The notes below the pieces were generated by a model, which had not been told where the DNA came from, did not search any database, and was given only the letters and a program-made list of their open reading frames with translations. Source: Allomyces arbusculus (taxonomy: Eukaryota; Blastocladiomycota; Blastocladiomycetes; Blastocladiales; Blastocladiaceae). From it: a stretch of DNA of 64,000 nucleotides. Each line of letters opens with the position of its first letter. The first letter of the stretch is position 1. Below are positions 53,700 to 63,634 of this stretch, one piece after another. Where the stretch lies: assembly GCA_027604705.1 (NCBI GenBank), contig JADHYV010000005.1:310001-374000 (forward strand). Reading direction: 5' to 3'. Made by a program: the position numbers and the translations under genes.

Positions 53700-56208
53700 G
53701 TTGCGCAGCGATCGTCCATGGAGGCAAACGTCGGTACAACGCCATCACCGCTCAACCAAAATAGAGGCTCAATAAAAAATCATGAACAAATGACTGGCGG
53801 TCAAATACAGAGCGCAGCCCGGATTGGGATTCGACGCGCAGAGTGGGCCTTGCACGTGTTGGTGGAGCCCAAGCGAAATGTTGGAACAAAGGTTGGACAA
53901 GTGACAATGATGGCAACGGATGGCCATGGCAGAACGTGACATGGAGAATAAAGTGATTGAACAGGACGCCTGCATTGCGCGTCACGCTCATGACTATGTG
54001 CTTTCAGTCAACCAAACCAACAACATCGCCCTTGTTCGCTGCCCGTGACCACATACCTATCGTATTGGAGACTATCATTGGGGCCAGCATGGCAACATTC
54101 TTTCACTTGCTCTCTTTTCCCGACAAAACTACCCAACACGATCTGTGGGACTACCCCCCAATCAGCATTGCCTTCATCTGCTCCAAACCCTCACCAAAGT
54201 ATCCTCGTCCCCAATTACATGCATGATCCACGGCATGACGCTTGGTGAGCATGCATGTACTGGACAAGGCGCGTGCATAACCAAGCGCATACTCTCAGCT
54301 CCATCATTGTGGCAGTGCTATGGTTCAAAATCACAAATGGCTCATCTACGTGCAGCGCCATGCTTCAGAGTTCATCTCGACAACGTAATGGAGGCATGAA
54401 GAGCGTTGAACGGCCACGCCAGGCGGTGGAGATGGGAGGTGATGGCAGCAGGTATGATTGACCATACTTGCATGCTTTCAGGAATCCCATTCAAGAGAAT
54501 GCTTGGTGTTGATGCAGTCATGTTCCACTTGCAACTGGCACAACCTGGTAGGACGATACTGGCGGTGAAAGGAGGCCTCTCAAAACGAATCAATCGAATA
54601 CAAACCTATCCGCATCAATGGGGTCAAACCAGCGATCAAGTTGGGTGCTTGTGTGGATACGTCCTGCAGTGACAGAATGGACGAATGTGTTTCTCCATTC
54701 GAAAAATGATTCCATGACAGTCCTGCGACCTTCTCCACCCAAATCTTTGTTTGCCTGACAACCACCAGGGGTGTTCGTGGTGGCAGCAACATTGCAGTGC
54801 TCTCTCTGGCTTTTGCATTGCAGCCCGCACTGCATGGCTGGTCACTCACAAAACTGGAGCATGCATGCGCTGGTCGTCCCACTGCCGCCATTGCAACAAA
54901 GGATGATCTGCATGAACTCAAGATCACGGAATTTCGAACAATCGAGCGTCACGAAGTTGTTAGTGCATGTGTTGGTTGTTGGGCGCTAACAAAGGGTCGT
55001 GCTCATCCTGCACAGTGCACACAACTGCAAGTGAGAATGAGGAAAACATGTGACGAAGAGAGCGAAGACACTGCACGAGTCGCCCCTGGCGCAGGGCATC
55101 GCTAAGTTGGTGCACTGATGAAGGTACCAACTCCAGATTTGGCCCCCCGTTTCTAGCTCATTCACTGTAAGTCAATGGGCGCTACCCATTCAAACTCCAA
55201 ACTCCCGCCCATGCTCCACTCTCCTCGTCAGAATGAAGGGTGCGAAATGTGCTATCTAGTGGTGGTCATTGCATCAATTAACATCTCCCATAATCACATG
55301 CATTGATTGGTTGAGGTTTGAGGCAAAGACAATCAATGATAGCTGATCATGGTCAGTCGCATAAAGCATTTAGAGTACACCATGTTGCGTGTCAAGTTCT
55401 GTTTTGCGAGATTTGGGGACTGACCAGAGCAGATTTCTGCACACAGGGTATTTACTGCCTGGCTGTGTAGGATAGAGTGCCCATGCTTCAGTGAATCCGT
55501 AAGATGCAGAAATCGTACTGGAGCACTGTGTGGCAAGCTGCCTGTTGCCCATGATCGCCCCAAGCCCATCCCACTTCAAGTTGAACAGCCACCATGCCAC
55601 CTTTTAGCAAGAGCACAGGGCAAGCACGTGTGATCTAGGGATCACACAAGAGCCTGGGCAAACAAGCAGTTAACCTCGCGTGAGTAAAGCAGCGGCCATA
55701 TTGTCATCGTGGCACTACTTGTCACATAAAAGCTTGTGTGGAGATGTGGGTAGTTGTAAACTGGCTGGCATGCTAAGTGAAAATTGCTGCAAGCAAAAGC
55801 ATGAAAAAGACCTTTCCCACGCGCTGCCCAACCCCATGGGGGCGAGCAGGAGGTCTGTGGCCTGTGATGTGGTGGCCCGCATGCATAATGCAATGGTGGC
55901 AGCTGTGGTCACAGCCATGCATTAAGTGCAACGTGCCAATGAGTTGTTGGGCTGGTGAGAATGCCAGTTGGCAGCCCATAGCAGCAAGATTTGAGGCGAT
56001 GCATGACAGTGCGGGTTTAGGTGGTGATGGCAGTTCAGGTTCGGGATGATGGCTGCGTTCGTTTGGGGGTCGTTGCAGCGACACAGCGCCCCTCTACGTT
56101 TCCCTCAAGCCTGGTGCATTGACCACTAGCTTATAAGCCATGAGCAACTTCTGAATTCGGCGGGGCGACAAAACCCGCAAACCCTAATCGGTAACCTAAG
56201 CGGATTCT
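53700..56208. other. Gene-poor, CpG-poor, TG/CA-rich block
   Basis: 2.5 kb with no recognisable gene on either strand. Base composition changes visibly at about 53.76 kb. CpG becomes scarce while CA, TG and ATGCAT/GCATGC-like words become common (for example near 54220, 54250, 55292, 55880 and 55915). The boundaries match the end of the W-rich gene and the tRNA. No terminal repeats were seen. Confidence 0.65.
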
Positions 56209-56280
56209 AGCGTCTTGGCGCAGAGGAAGCGCGCAGGGCTCATAACCCTGAGGTCGTAGGATCGAAACCTACAGACGCTA
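56209..56280 (+). tRNA. tRNA-iMet: Initiator tRNA-Met (CAT anticodon)
   Basis: A 72-nt tRNA without intron. The acceptor stem AGCGTCT/AGACGCT pairs perfectly and has the A1:U72 pair of eukaryotic initiators. The D-arm is GCGC-AGAGGAA-GCGC. The anticodon arm is CAGGG-CTCATAA-CCCTG with CAT at 56241-56243 and the three G:C pairs of initiators. The T-arm is GTAGG-ATCGAAA-CCTAC with A at position 54 (ATCGAAA loop) instead of TTC, another initiator hallmark. A-box and B-box are therefore internal and intact. A T7 run 38 nt downstream can stop Pol III. Confidence 0.97.
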
Positions 56281-56317
56281 ATTACTGTCCTGGTGCGCCA
56301 GGGGTCAAAACTTATGA

Positions 56318-56324
56318 TTTTTTT
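56318..56324 (+). terminator. Pol III T-tract terminator of tRNA-iMet
   Basis: Seven consecutive T (gaTTTTTTTccc), the first T run of at least four after the tRNA. Confidence 0.7.
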
Positions 56325-57234
56325 CCCATTTTTCCCTTTCTTCTGCTTCTGCTTCTGCTTCTTTGCTTCGCCTCACCTCCTCTCACACTCGTGCAAATGC
56401 CATTAATGTGTTCAGCCTGTAAACGTGGAAGGCGCTCTTTCTTGATTCAAGATTAACCTATTGACTGCAGGAAAATGGAGAGACCACCAGCAGCCACTCA
56501 CCCACCCACCCAAACCCGCCCTTCTCAAAATATATTTCAGGGTACATCAAATGGATACTACTTGCAAAGTGTGGGAGCTCAAGAACGACAGTCAGGCGAG
56601 CAGCAGGGTGTTAAATTTGGGCCAAATATGCTTGGCCAAGGCTGGTCTGGGTGTGGCATGGGCAGGCAACAAAATTGGAAGAACCCTTGGGAGGCAGTCG
56701 CAAACAAACCAGGACAAATCTGCAAAAGGTTATGGCGCGAAAAGAGAAGACATCGTGGGCTTGTAATCGACCTGACTGGTGCTAGTCTCTGCATGCTAGG
56801 CTCCTTGTGGCCGCTGCCAAATGGCGTGACAAGCCGACACGAGGTGTGAATTCAGCAAAAGCATTAGAACAAAGTAATTCCCCCGTCGGAATTATCAATT
56901 GGAGATCAGTTCAGGTCAGCGCTCAAACTTTGCGAGCACCAAGTCCAACCGTCCAGTCCACCCTCGACGATCAGTATACTCAACTTGCGCTTGGCGCAAC
57001 GGCTCAAACCGCAGCCACGGACGGCACGGGTAATGCCGCATCCGCATCAATCATGAGCTGGTCAAGCATGGCTCCGACATTGGACACGACTGCAGTGTCG
57101 CGACCTGACGAGAGCGGTGGTTCCTCAACATCGACACCGTCATCGGGCTCGTCCCACGCACGCTGCACCATCGAGTGCGCAAGCTGAACGAGTCGCACGG
57201 TGGAGAGCAATCTAATCGCCGAGCGCGACCCGGG
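56325..57234. other. Non-coding, TTCTGC repeat near tRNA
   Basis: About 0.9 kb. A TTCTGC-type microsatellite lies at 56338-56368. Two overlapping plus frames at 56461-56850 look random. No gene was recognised. Confidence 0.5.
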
Positions 57235-58860
57235 TCAGACATTGCATTGAGCTGGCGACCATAGGCAAGACAGAGACGATTCGTACGTGCGCCGGTAATA
57301 CCCAACAACTTCGTCAGCGTGCGCTGGCTCGAACACGCGCCACCGTTGCGGTTCCGGCGTACTACCGGCCACGACCGTGTGGTACGCGGCGAGACGCCCG
57401 AGTTGGTCGTCGAGTGCGCGAGCCAGATCTGCCGGATGAGTAGGGAGGGTTGGCGGGGTCGGGATCAGCGCGGACGGAACAGCGGCAGGCGTCGTCGGCA
57501 CCGGCGCGGCCGCATTCTTGGTCGGCGGCGCCTTGGACCCGATGCCCGCCGGAGTCGAGGTGCCCGGTGCCGCGGCTCCCGCAGCTGCAGGCTTTGGTTT
57601 TTTGGTTGCGTCGACGACGCTTGAAACCGACGATTTCGGATCGGGTGGTGGGGCCTGCGACGTGTCGACAATGGTGGGGCGGGACGGGACTGGATCGCGA
57701 GAAGAGCAAGGACACATCAGGGACGTCAAAAACGCGATGCACATTGGCGTTGCGCACCCGTCGACAGGAGCCGCGTATACAGGACGTGGCCGATGGCGAG
57801 CGCAACGTTGCACTGGTCCGGGGAGAACGAGCACTCGCGGAACCATCTGAAGCAAAGAATGGGGAATACGTGGTCAGGAGAGCGTGGGCATAGCTCGCAC
57901 ACTCAAGCGGGCGAAACATACTGGTAGTTGCCGTGATGAAACTGGACCAAGTGCAGCTGGCGCAGGTCGACGGGCGTGGGCGTGACAAACAGCGTATCGG
58001 AGCTTGTCGTTGGCAGCAAGGTCCCGGCGTCTCCGTGCGGCCAACAGAGCTGCACTTTGCTAATCCATTTCCTACACATACACGGATGCACGCGATGGGA
58101 TCAGAAATGAGCAAAACCAGTGGAGAGCGAAGCGGTTCCGTGCATACGCTTCAAGATCATGCTCCTTGGGAGAGTGCATGCCGTGCACGGCTTCGATGAG
58201 CGTGGTCGGTGCTACGTGAGCCAGTCGAGGTACCAATCGCTGAGCGCCACGCTGTGCCGCATGGCTGCCCTTGCTGCTCGCCGCTGCGGGTGGGAAGGAT
58301 GGAGGACAGGAAAGAGGGCCCGCTGCACTGGTTTGTTCAGAAGTAGCCGCCGTTGCTTGAGCGGGCAACCACGGCATCGTCGCCGAAATGTCGGCGAGAA
58401 AGTCGTTGGTGACAAAGGTATCGAGCAGCGCAACTGCGTCGTACTCGTGACCGTCGTAAGACTATCACATGGGGAGGAGGGTCGATCTGGTCAGCGCTGA
58501 TTGTAGGTGCGCGGCGCTGTCGTCCAAAAATACCGAAGTTGCTGCTGCACCAGAAGCAGCAGGGGCAGGCCCGGTGCCCGTTGCGCTTGCGGAACTGCCC
58601 GACTTGGATGCATTCGAGACGCCGCTGTTGCCAGAACCGTTGAGGTTGGCGGCGCCTGTGCTGGGCTTGCCCGAGGCCGCAGCGACAGATGCATGGCGCG
58701 CCGAAGCTGGGCGCGCTGACGTTGGGCGGCCAGCTGAGCCAGACCGGCCGCCGGATGCTGGCTTCATTGCGGATAGTGCGGCCGATTTGCGGAGTGGAAC
58801 GCCGGCGTTGGTGCTGGGCCGGCCGCTTTGTCTCGAATCCAGACCCCTGCCATTCGGTCC
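57235..58860 (-). CDS. Unrecognised multi-exon minus-strand gene (structure unresolved)
   Basis: Several minus-strand pieces look like exons of one gene of unknown family. From 5' to 3': an Ala/Ser/Gly-rich linker (about 58860-58467; HASVAAASGKPSTGAANLNG); YDAVALLDTFVTNDFLADIS (about 58440-58380); VALSDWYLDWLT (about 58250-58215); VQLCWPHGDAGTLLPTTSSD then RQLHLVQFHHGNYQY (58060-57920); WFRECSFSPDQCNVALAIGH (from about 57848); and a Pro/Ala linker ending in HPADLARALDDQLGRLAAYH and RVFEPAHADEVVGYYRRTY (57440-57290). GT/AG sites exist between most of them, but I could not fix all junctions, and one gap would need an unusually small intron. It could therefore be a damaged copy. The last module recurs at 59.9-60.25 kb. 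Function unknown. Confidence 0.4.
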
Positions 58861-59750
58861 ACAGCACGTGCCACTGACACACATCGGCGTGCACCACAGG
58901 TGACACTGTGCAGCGCTTGGAAAGGGCCTGGCCGCGAATCCGGCCACAACGTTGCGATTTTTGCGCCGTGGTCTCCAACACACGCTGCCCAGCATCTTGG
59001 AACCATCATTATCACCATCAACTCCACCCCCACCCCTGCACCACCCGCCAAATATGCGCGGAACCATGCACAACATTGTCCTCAACCCGGATCCGCCGCT
59101 CGCCGCGCGCAACTCCGGCCGTACCGCACCTTCAACCGCGTAGCGATTTGGTGACGCTCGACGACCAAACGTGCTCTGCTCGACGATCGAGCACGCCCCG
59201 ACCGCACGTCAACGTCTCGGAAAGAGCCTCTGCACGCCATCGTCAACGTTGGAGGCCGCACCCAGCCCCGCACTTGCCAGTTTGACAGCGCGGCAGCACC
59301 GTGTCGTGGTCTCGGAGCGATGGCCCCGACAAAACCAACGACAATTCATGCTCCCTCGTACCGCAACCCGGCAGCCGCACGACGTCGATGCACCGCATCG
59401 TTAGCCATTTGCTCCCGCTGCCGTGATCCGTTCGCCGACGCCGCCGCCCCACGGTCGACTCCAAGCGAACCCGCGACGTGCTTGTGTCGCTGTTACAATT
59501 CCTATCCCCCCTCCCACGACATCCAAACGGCCAACGCAACGAGTGCACAACGGCGGGATCGCTGCGCCCGAGCTCGGCGGCGTGCGGTTCCCGACATCGT
59601 CCCTGCACGCGCACTCGTGTGGTGTGTGAAGTGCGATGCGCAAGGAACGGGAGCCGTGCGCGAGGAGTACTGCACGAGGAGCGGAAGCGGAACCCGCGCG
59701 CTCTCGGCAACATTGGCCGACAGCTGTAGCGATCCTGCACCCGTCCGACC
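58861..59750. other. No clear gene; C14 run just downstream
   Basis: About 0.9 kb between the two related minus-strand stretches. Open frames on both strands look random. A C run lies at 59788-59801, just beyond this stretch. Confidence 0.4.
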
Positions 59751-60366
59751 TTACTTCCCGTTGGCACCATTCCCCTGTCGTGCCCCTCCCCCCCCCCCCC
59801 CTTCAGCGAAAACAAAAACCGGAAACGCACCACGTTTCCCAATCGGCGACTGCAGCTGGCCAAGCAATGACGATTCGGAAGTGGACCGGTAATGCGCATC
59901 GACTACATCAGCATGCCCCGGATCAAATACGCACCACCGTAGCGGGTTCGAGCGTGCGACCGGGCGCGACCATGTGGTAGGTGACAAGTTGGTCGAGTTG
60001 ATCGTCTAGTGCGCGCGCCAGGTCGATCGGGTGGGCGCGGTGCGTCGGCGGGCCAGACGTCGTCAGCACCGCGGCGACAATCTTGGTCGACGGGGCGTTG
60101 GGTCCGGGTCCCGCGGGAGTCGGGGTAGGTGCTTGGCGCCGCTGTTGCACCCTTTAGCGTCTTGGTCAAGTCAAGGACGACTCTCGGAACCGAGGATATC
60201 GAGTTGAGAGTGGGGCCTCTGGCGCTTCGATGACGATGGTGTAGTGGGGCCGGACGGGGATGGATCGCGTGAAGCGGTCGCCGACGGGTTGCGGAGCGTG
60301 CGTGTCACGACAGCGGGGAGAGAAACTCGTTGCGCGAGGGCCCTCGTCGCGCGAGCAGGGTGTCAC
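59751..60366 (-). pseudogene. Degenerate partial copy of the 57.2-kb gene's 3' module
   Basis: Minus-strand pieces align by eye with the neighbour: HPIDLARALDDQLDQLVTYH against HPADLARALDDQLGRLAAYH, and FDPGHADVVDAHYRSTSESS against FEPAHADEVVGYYRRTYESS. The upstream PVRPHYTIVIEAPEAP region resembles the neighbour's SRPTIVDTSQAPPP. The two halves of the module lie in different frames with no evident intron between them, and no start or upstream exon was found. So it looks like a broken partial duplicate. It could instead be an intact gene whose introns I failed to see. Confidence 0.4.
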
Positions 60367-61150
60367 AAGCCGCGGTTCTGCGCAGACCGCATGCGGAGAC
60401 GGCTCGCGCGGTGGTCGGCATCAATTTCAAGGCTGGCACCGAGCGACGGACCGCAGCCCCGCCCAACGTCGTCGCTCACGTCCAGGTCTTGGCGGATAGA
60501 TGCAGAGGGTTTGTACGGACTCGCAATTTGTCGGCATTGAGACCCTAGCCCAGTCGCGTTCATGCGGCGGCTACGAGAGCGCCGTGACTGCGGGGAGTGG
60601 TGCTGCCGATGCCGGCCGGGTGGAAAATTGGTTGGGCATCGCGGTCGACGCGGTGCCGGCGTTTGAATGGATAGTTGCAAGTTGTCGACGACGCGATGTG
60701 ACGGGGTTGCGCTGTTGTGCGGAAGGACATGATGTATTTGTCTATTTTGCCCTGACACTGCACCGCCAGCACCACAGTTTGGTCGCCGGTGCACCACCGC
60801 TTGTCGAACAGTGATTTCGCGCGCCGGGCCAACACGACCTCATAATTATTTACACGCTCTCACGTTTCCACCCTCGCGGTTCGCGCGCAATACCGACCTG
60901 TGCAATGCTGTTGGCAACTTGTTCTGAACCCGCCGGCCTCTCCGCCTGCCGCAAGGCGCGATTGACCAACGTTCATTTGGTCGCTCAGGGGACGCCAGAT
61001 CTCGTGCTCACACACGACATGCACTCGACGGCGCCTTGGCGCAGGTCCTGCATACGGCGAGTGCGCAGTGTAAGAAACCAGCCGCCCACGGCATGGACTA
61101 AATCCCCTGCATTGCATCGCCTCTCTACCTTCACTACAACGACTCCAACA
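60367..61150. other. No clear gene
   Basis: Short open frames, one on the minus strand reading WCTGDQTVVLAVQCQGKIDK (about 60810-60750), could be exon remnants. Nothing firm. Confidence 0.35.
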
Positions 61151-61897
61151 GCGCTGCCTTGCGCCAGGCGCAGCAACATCATTCGTGGCCGCGCCTCACG
61201 ATGCTCCTCTGCTCGTACGATGCAAAATTCGCGATGCACGTCACTATTGAACTCGACTTTGTTGGCAATCTTAGTCGTCGAGGAGACCAACCGCTCCCTG
61301 TCGTGATCATGCGCCAGCGGCTCGCTGCGCACGCCTACTGCCGAGTGGTCGGTGCCAGTACGCTCCACCTTCCTTCTCCACCCTGAATTGCGCGTGCGAA
61401 TGGTGTCGCGATGATGGGATGGTGCGCGTTGTGATCGCTGCTCACCTTGATACCAGCTTCTCCACTCTCTACCTCCATTCCTTGCTCGCTCGCTCTCGAA
61501 TGTGGAATGAATAGCTCTGGACGAGCCATTGCAGGTTCCTGACAACCCTGATTTGCAGCGGTTCACGCCGTTTCTTCCGTCCCCGACCATCACCTCGACC
61601 GTGATCCCGCACTCGGTCGAGTGTGTGCTGCTCGACGAGCGTGCCACGCTCATGGCCAAATGCTCGCGTTCAACTCGCCAAGATAGTCGAGGCGGTGCAT
61701 ACCCAGCACAGCTCGACGCCGCTCTCGTATTTCGCCACGTCGGGCCAGGGGACGCCGCTCATGGGCATGACGCGCGACTTTCTCGTAGTGATGACCGACT
61801 GGGACGTGAACGTGCGTGTGCGACTGCGGCGCGGGAAGCGACACCCTGGTGAGCGGCTGCGCTTGCGTGCACGTAGGCACGAACTGGCAAAGCGATA
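61151..61897 (+). pseudogene. Plus-strand coding remnants, unrecognised
   Basis: Three plausible plus-strand pieces: WPRLTMLLCSYDAKFAMHVT (61190-61250), DNPDLQRFTPFLPSPTITST (61538-61597) followed by VECVLLDERATLMAK, and LAKIVEAVHTQHSSTPLSYF then MTRDFLVVMTDWDVNVRVRL (61674-61830). The last two change frame within about 20 bp at 61660-61680, without room for an intron. This suggests a frameshift in a decaying host gene or a sequencing error. Family not recognised. Confidence 0.3.
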
Positions 61898-62224
61898 ACG
61901 GCAAACATGAACGAGCGACAGCGGGCAGCGAAAAAGAAGAGCCGCAGAGCAGAAAATACAAGTCCTCCATTTCGGTGGAAATAGCCCACAGAGAACTCAA
62001 GAACAGGAGCTTGCCATATCCCGAGTCTTCAAGTCGAGTGCATGTTTACGCGATTGTGTCCTTGCGATTTTCTGTTTTCGATTGATCCCCTGACTCACCC
62101 GGCTCTTTCCTTCGGTGATGTCCCGTCCGCGTCCGCTACTTTGTGTTAACTGAGATGACGTGCAGCCATCAACCCGGAGCCCTTTTCTTCCCCAGCACCC
62201 TCCTCCCCATTGCCATTCTTTGAA
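61898..62224. other. Upstream region of the W-rich paralogue
   Basis: 327 bp, no recognisable feature apart from relatively A/T-rich DNA at 61900-62080. Confidence 0.4.
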
Positions 62225-63250
62225 ATGGCCGCCAACGATCACGAACGGAATCAGGACCACGACCACGAACGCGATCAAGACCATGCCCATTCCGCTCAGT
62301 TCGATTACGACACCAGCGTTGGCGAGGGTGACGACAACGACCTATCCCCACTTGCAAGCATCAGCACACGATCCAAGCTCCCCGTCGAAATCATTGAGCG
62401 CATCCTCGTGCACGCGATCTGGCTCACGTCGGACCCGCTCAACCCGATCGAAGTCCTCTTCAAGTGGCCTTTACCCTCATGGTTCGCGGACCCACCCACC
62501 GCCGCCGCCCCACAGCTGCGGCAGTTTCTGCACGTCCTCCCCGCAGCCTGGGCGCCACTCGTCACGCGCGCCGCCTTCCCGCGTTTCCTGCAATGCACGC
62601 CCTTCTACGCGTCCTACAAGGGCCGCGTCGACTTGCTCGACATGCGGCTGCAGTTTGATCTCGACCCGACCGACATTCGAAGCTCGCTCTACCTTGCGAC
62701 ATGACACGGCCACGTGCATGTCCTCGACTGGTGGCAGGAGCATGCTCCCGACGATATACCCTACTACCTGTCGTGGAGCCTGATATATGCCGCGACCAAG
62801 TGCGTGACGGGGGACCCGGACGTGCTCGACTGGTGGCTGAAATCGGGATGGCTGGTGCCTGGGTACGTGTCCGACCCCACGTTTGGCGGCGCGCTCCAAG
62901 TGGCGGCGGCGTTGGGGCATGTCCGAATTCTCGAGTACGCGGCCAACCAAAAGTATTTGCGTATGCCAGTCGAGCATATGAGCGGGCTTGATGGACCGAG
63001 TTGCACAGGACAGGTCGCCGTTCTGGAGTGGTGGATGCGATCGGGTTTGCCTGTCACGTATTCGTCAGAAGCGATCGTGGGCGCGGCCAAGGAAGGGCAC
63101 CTGGACGTGCTCGAGTGGTGGGCGCGGTCGGGGCTCGAGATGAAGATGCCGCGCGATTGGGTTTGGGACGCGTGTATGACTCGTTTCGCGGATCCGGCCG
63201 TCGTGGCGTGGTTGGACGCGCACCGTGAGCAGAAGGGCGGGCGCGAGTGA
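62225..63250 (+). pseudogene. F-box/W-rich-repeat paralogue interrupted by one in-frame TGA
   Basis: Second copy of the 52563-53699 family, on the opposite strand. It starts MAANDHERNQDHDHERDQDH, then an F-box-like LPVEIIERILVHAIWL, LRQFLHVLPAAWAPLVTRAA and LLDMRLQFDLDPTDIRSSLY. Codon 160 (62702-62704) is TGA, directly followed in the same frame by HGHVHVLDWWQEHAPDD and the full set of W-rich repeats (VLDWWLKSGWLVPGYV, HVRILEYAANQKYLRMP, VAVLEWWMRSGLPVTYS, HLDVLEWWARSGLEMKMP) to a normal stop at 63250. The intact paralogue has Arg at the equivalent site (LYCATRGGH), so a CGA-to-TGA change explains it. With no other damage in 341 codons, this is a very young pseudogene, a read-through gene or an assembly error. 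Confidence 0.8.
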
Positions 63251-63634
63251 TACTGATCGAGCCGCTGCAAGCGTCGTACCAGGTCCACAAGTAATACTGT
63301 AGTTCAGGTTGCCGTTTCGATCACAGTGGCCGGCATCGGCTGTGCTGTTTTCTCGACATCATGAAGTATTGTTTGAAGTCGGCCTGGGCTGATGTTCGAT
63401 GCAAGTCAAACGTGACCGCGTTTGGTCACGCCTGGCAGCGATTCGCCAATCGTCCCTCGACGCCGTGACGGCAACGACGTTGTCGGCATGTCCAGAGGTC
63501 AAAAGGCCTCAGCAATAATCTTCCCTGATGATGGTGATGTTTGCCATACTGGTGTTATTCCCCCAGCACCAAGCGCCAAATCTACAGCTCGACCCTCCCC
63601 ACCAAAATCGACACCCAAAAAATGAACCACAGGG
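63251..63634. other. Convergent intergenic region
   Basis: 384 bp between the W-rich paralogue and the partial minus-strand gene. Nothing recognised. Confidence 0.45.

Noticed and set aside
53700-56208. Possible transposon or virus-like element in the gene-poor block
   Set aside because: No terminal repeats, target-site duplication, transposase, polymerase or capsid-like frame was recognised.
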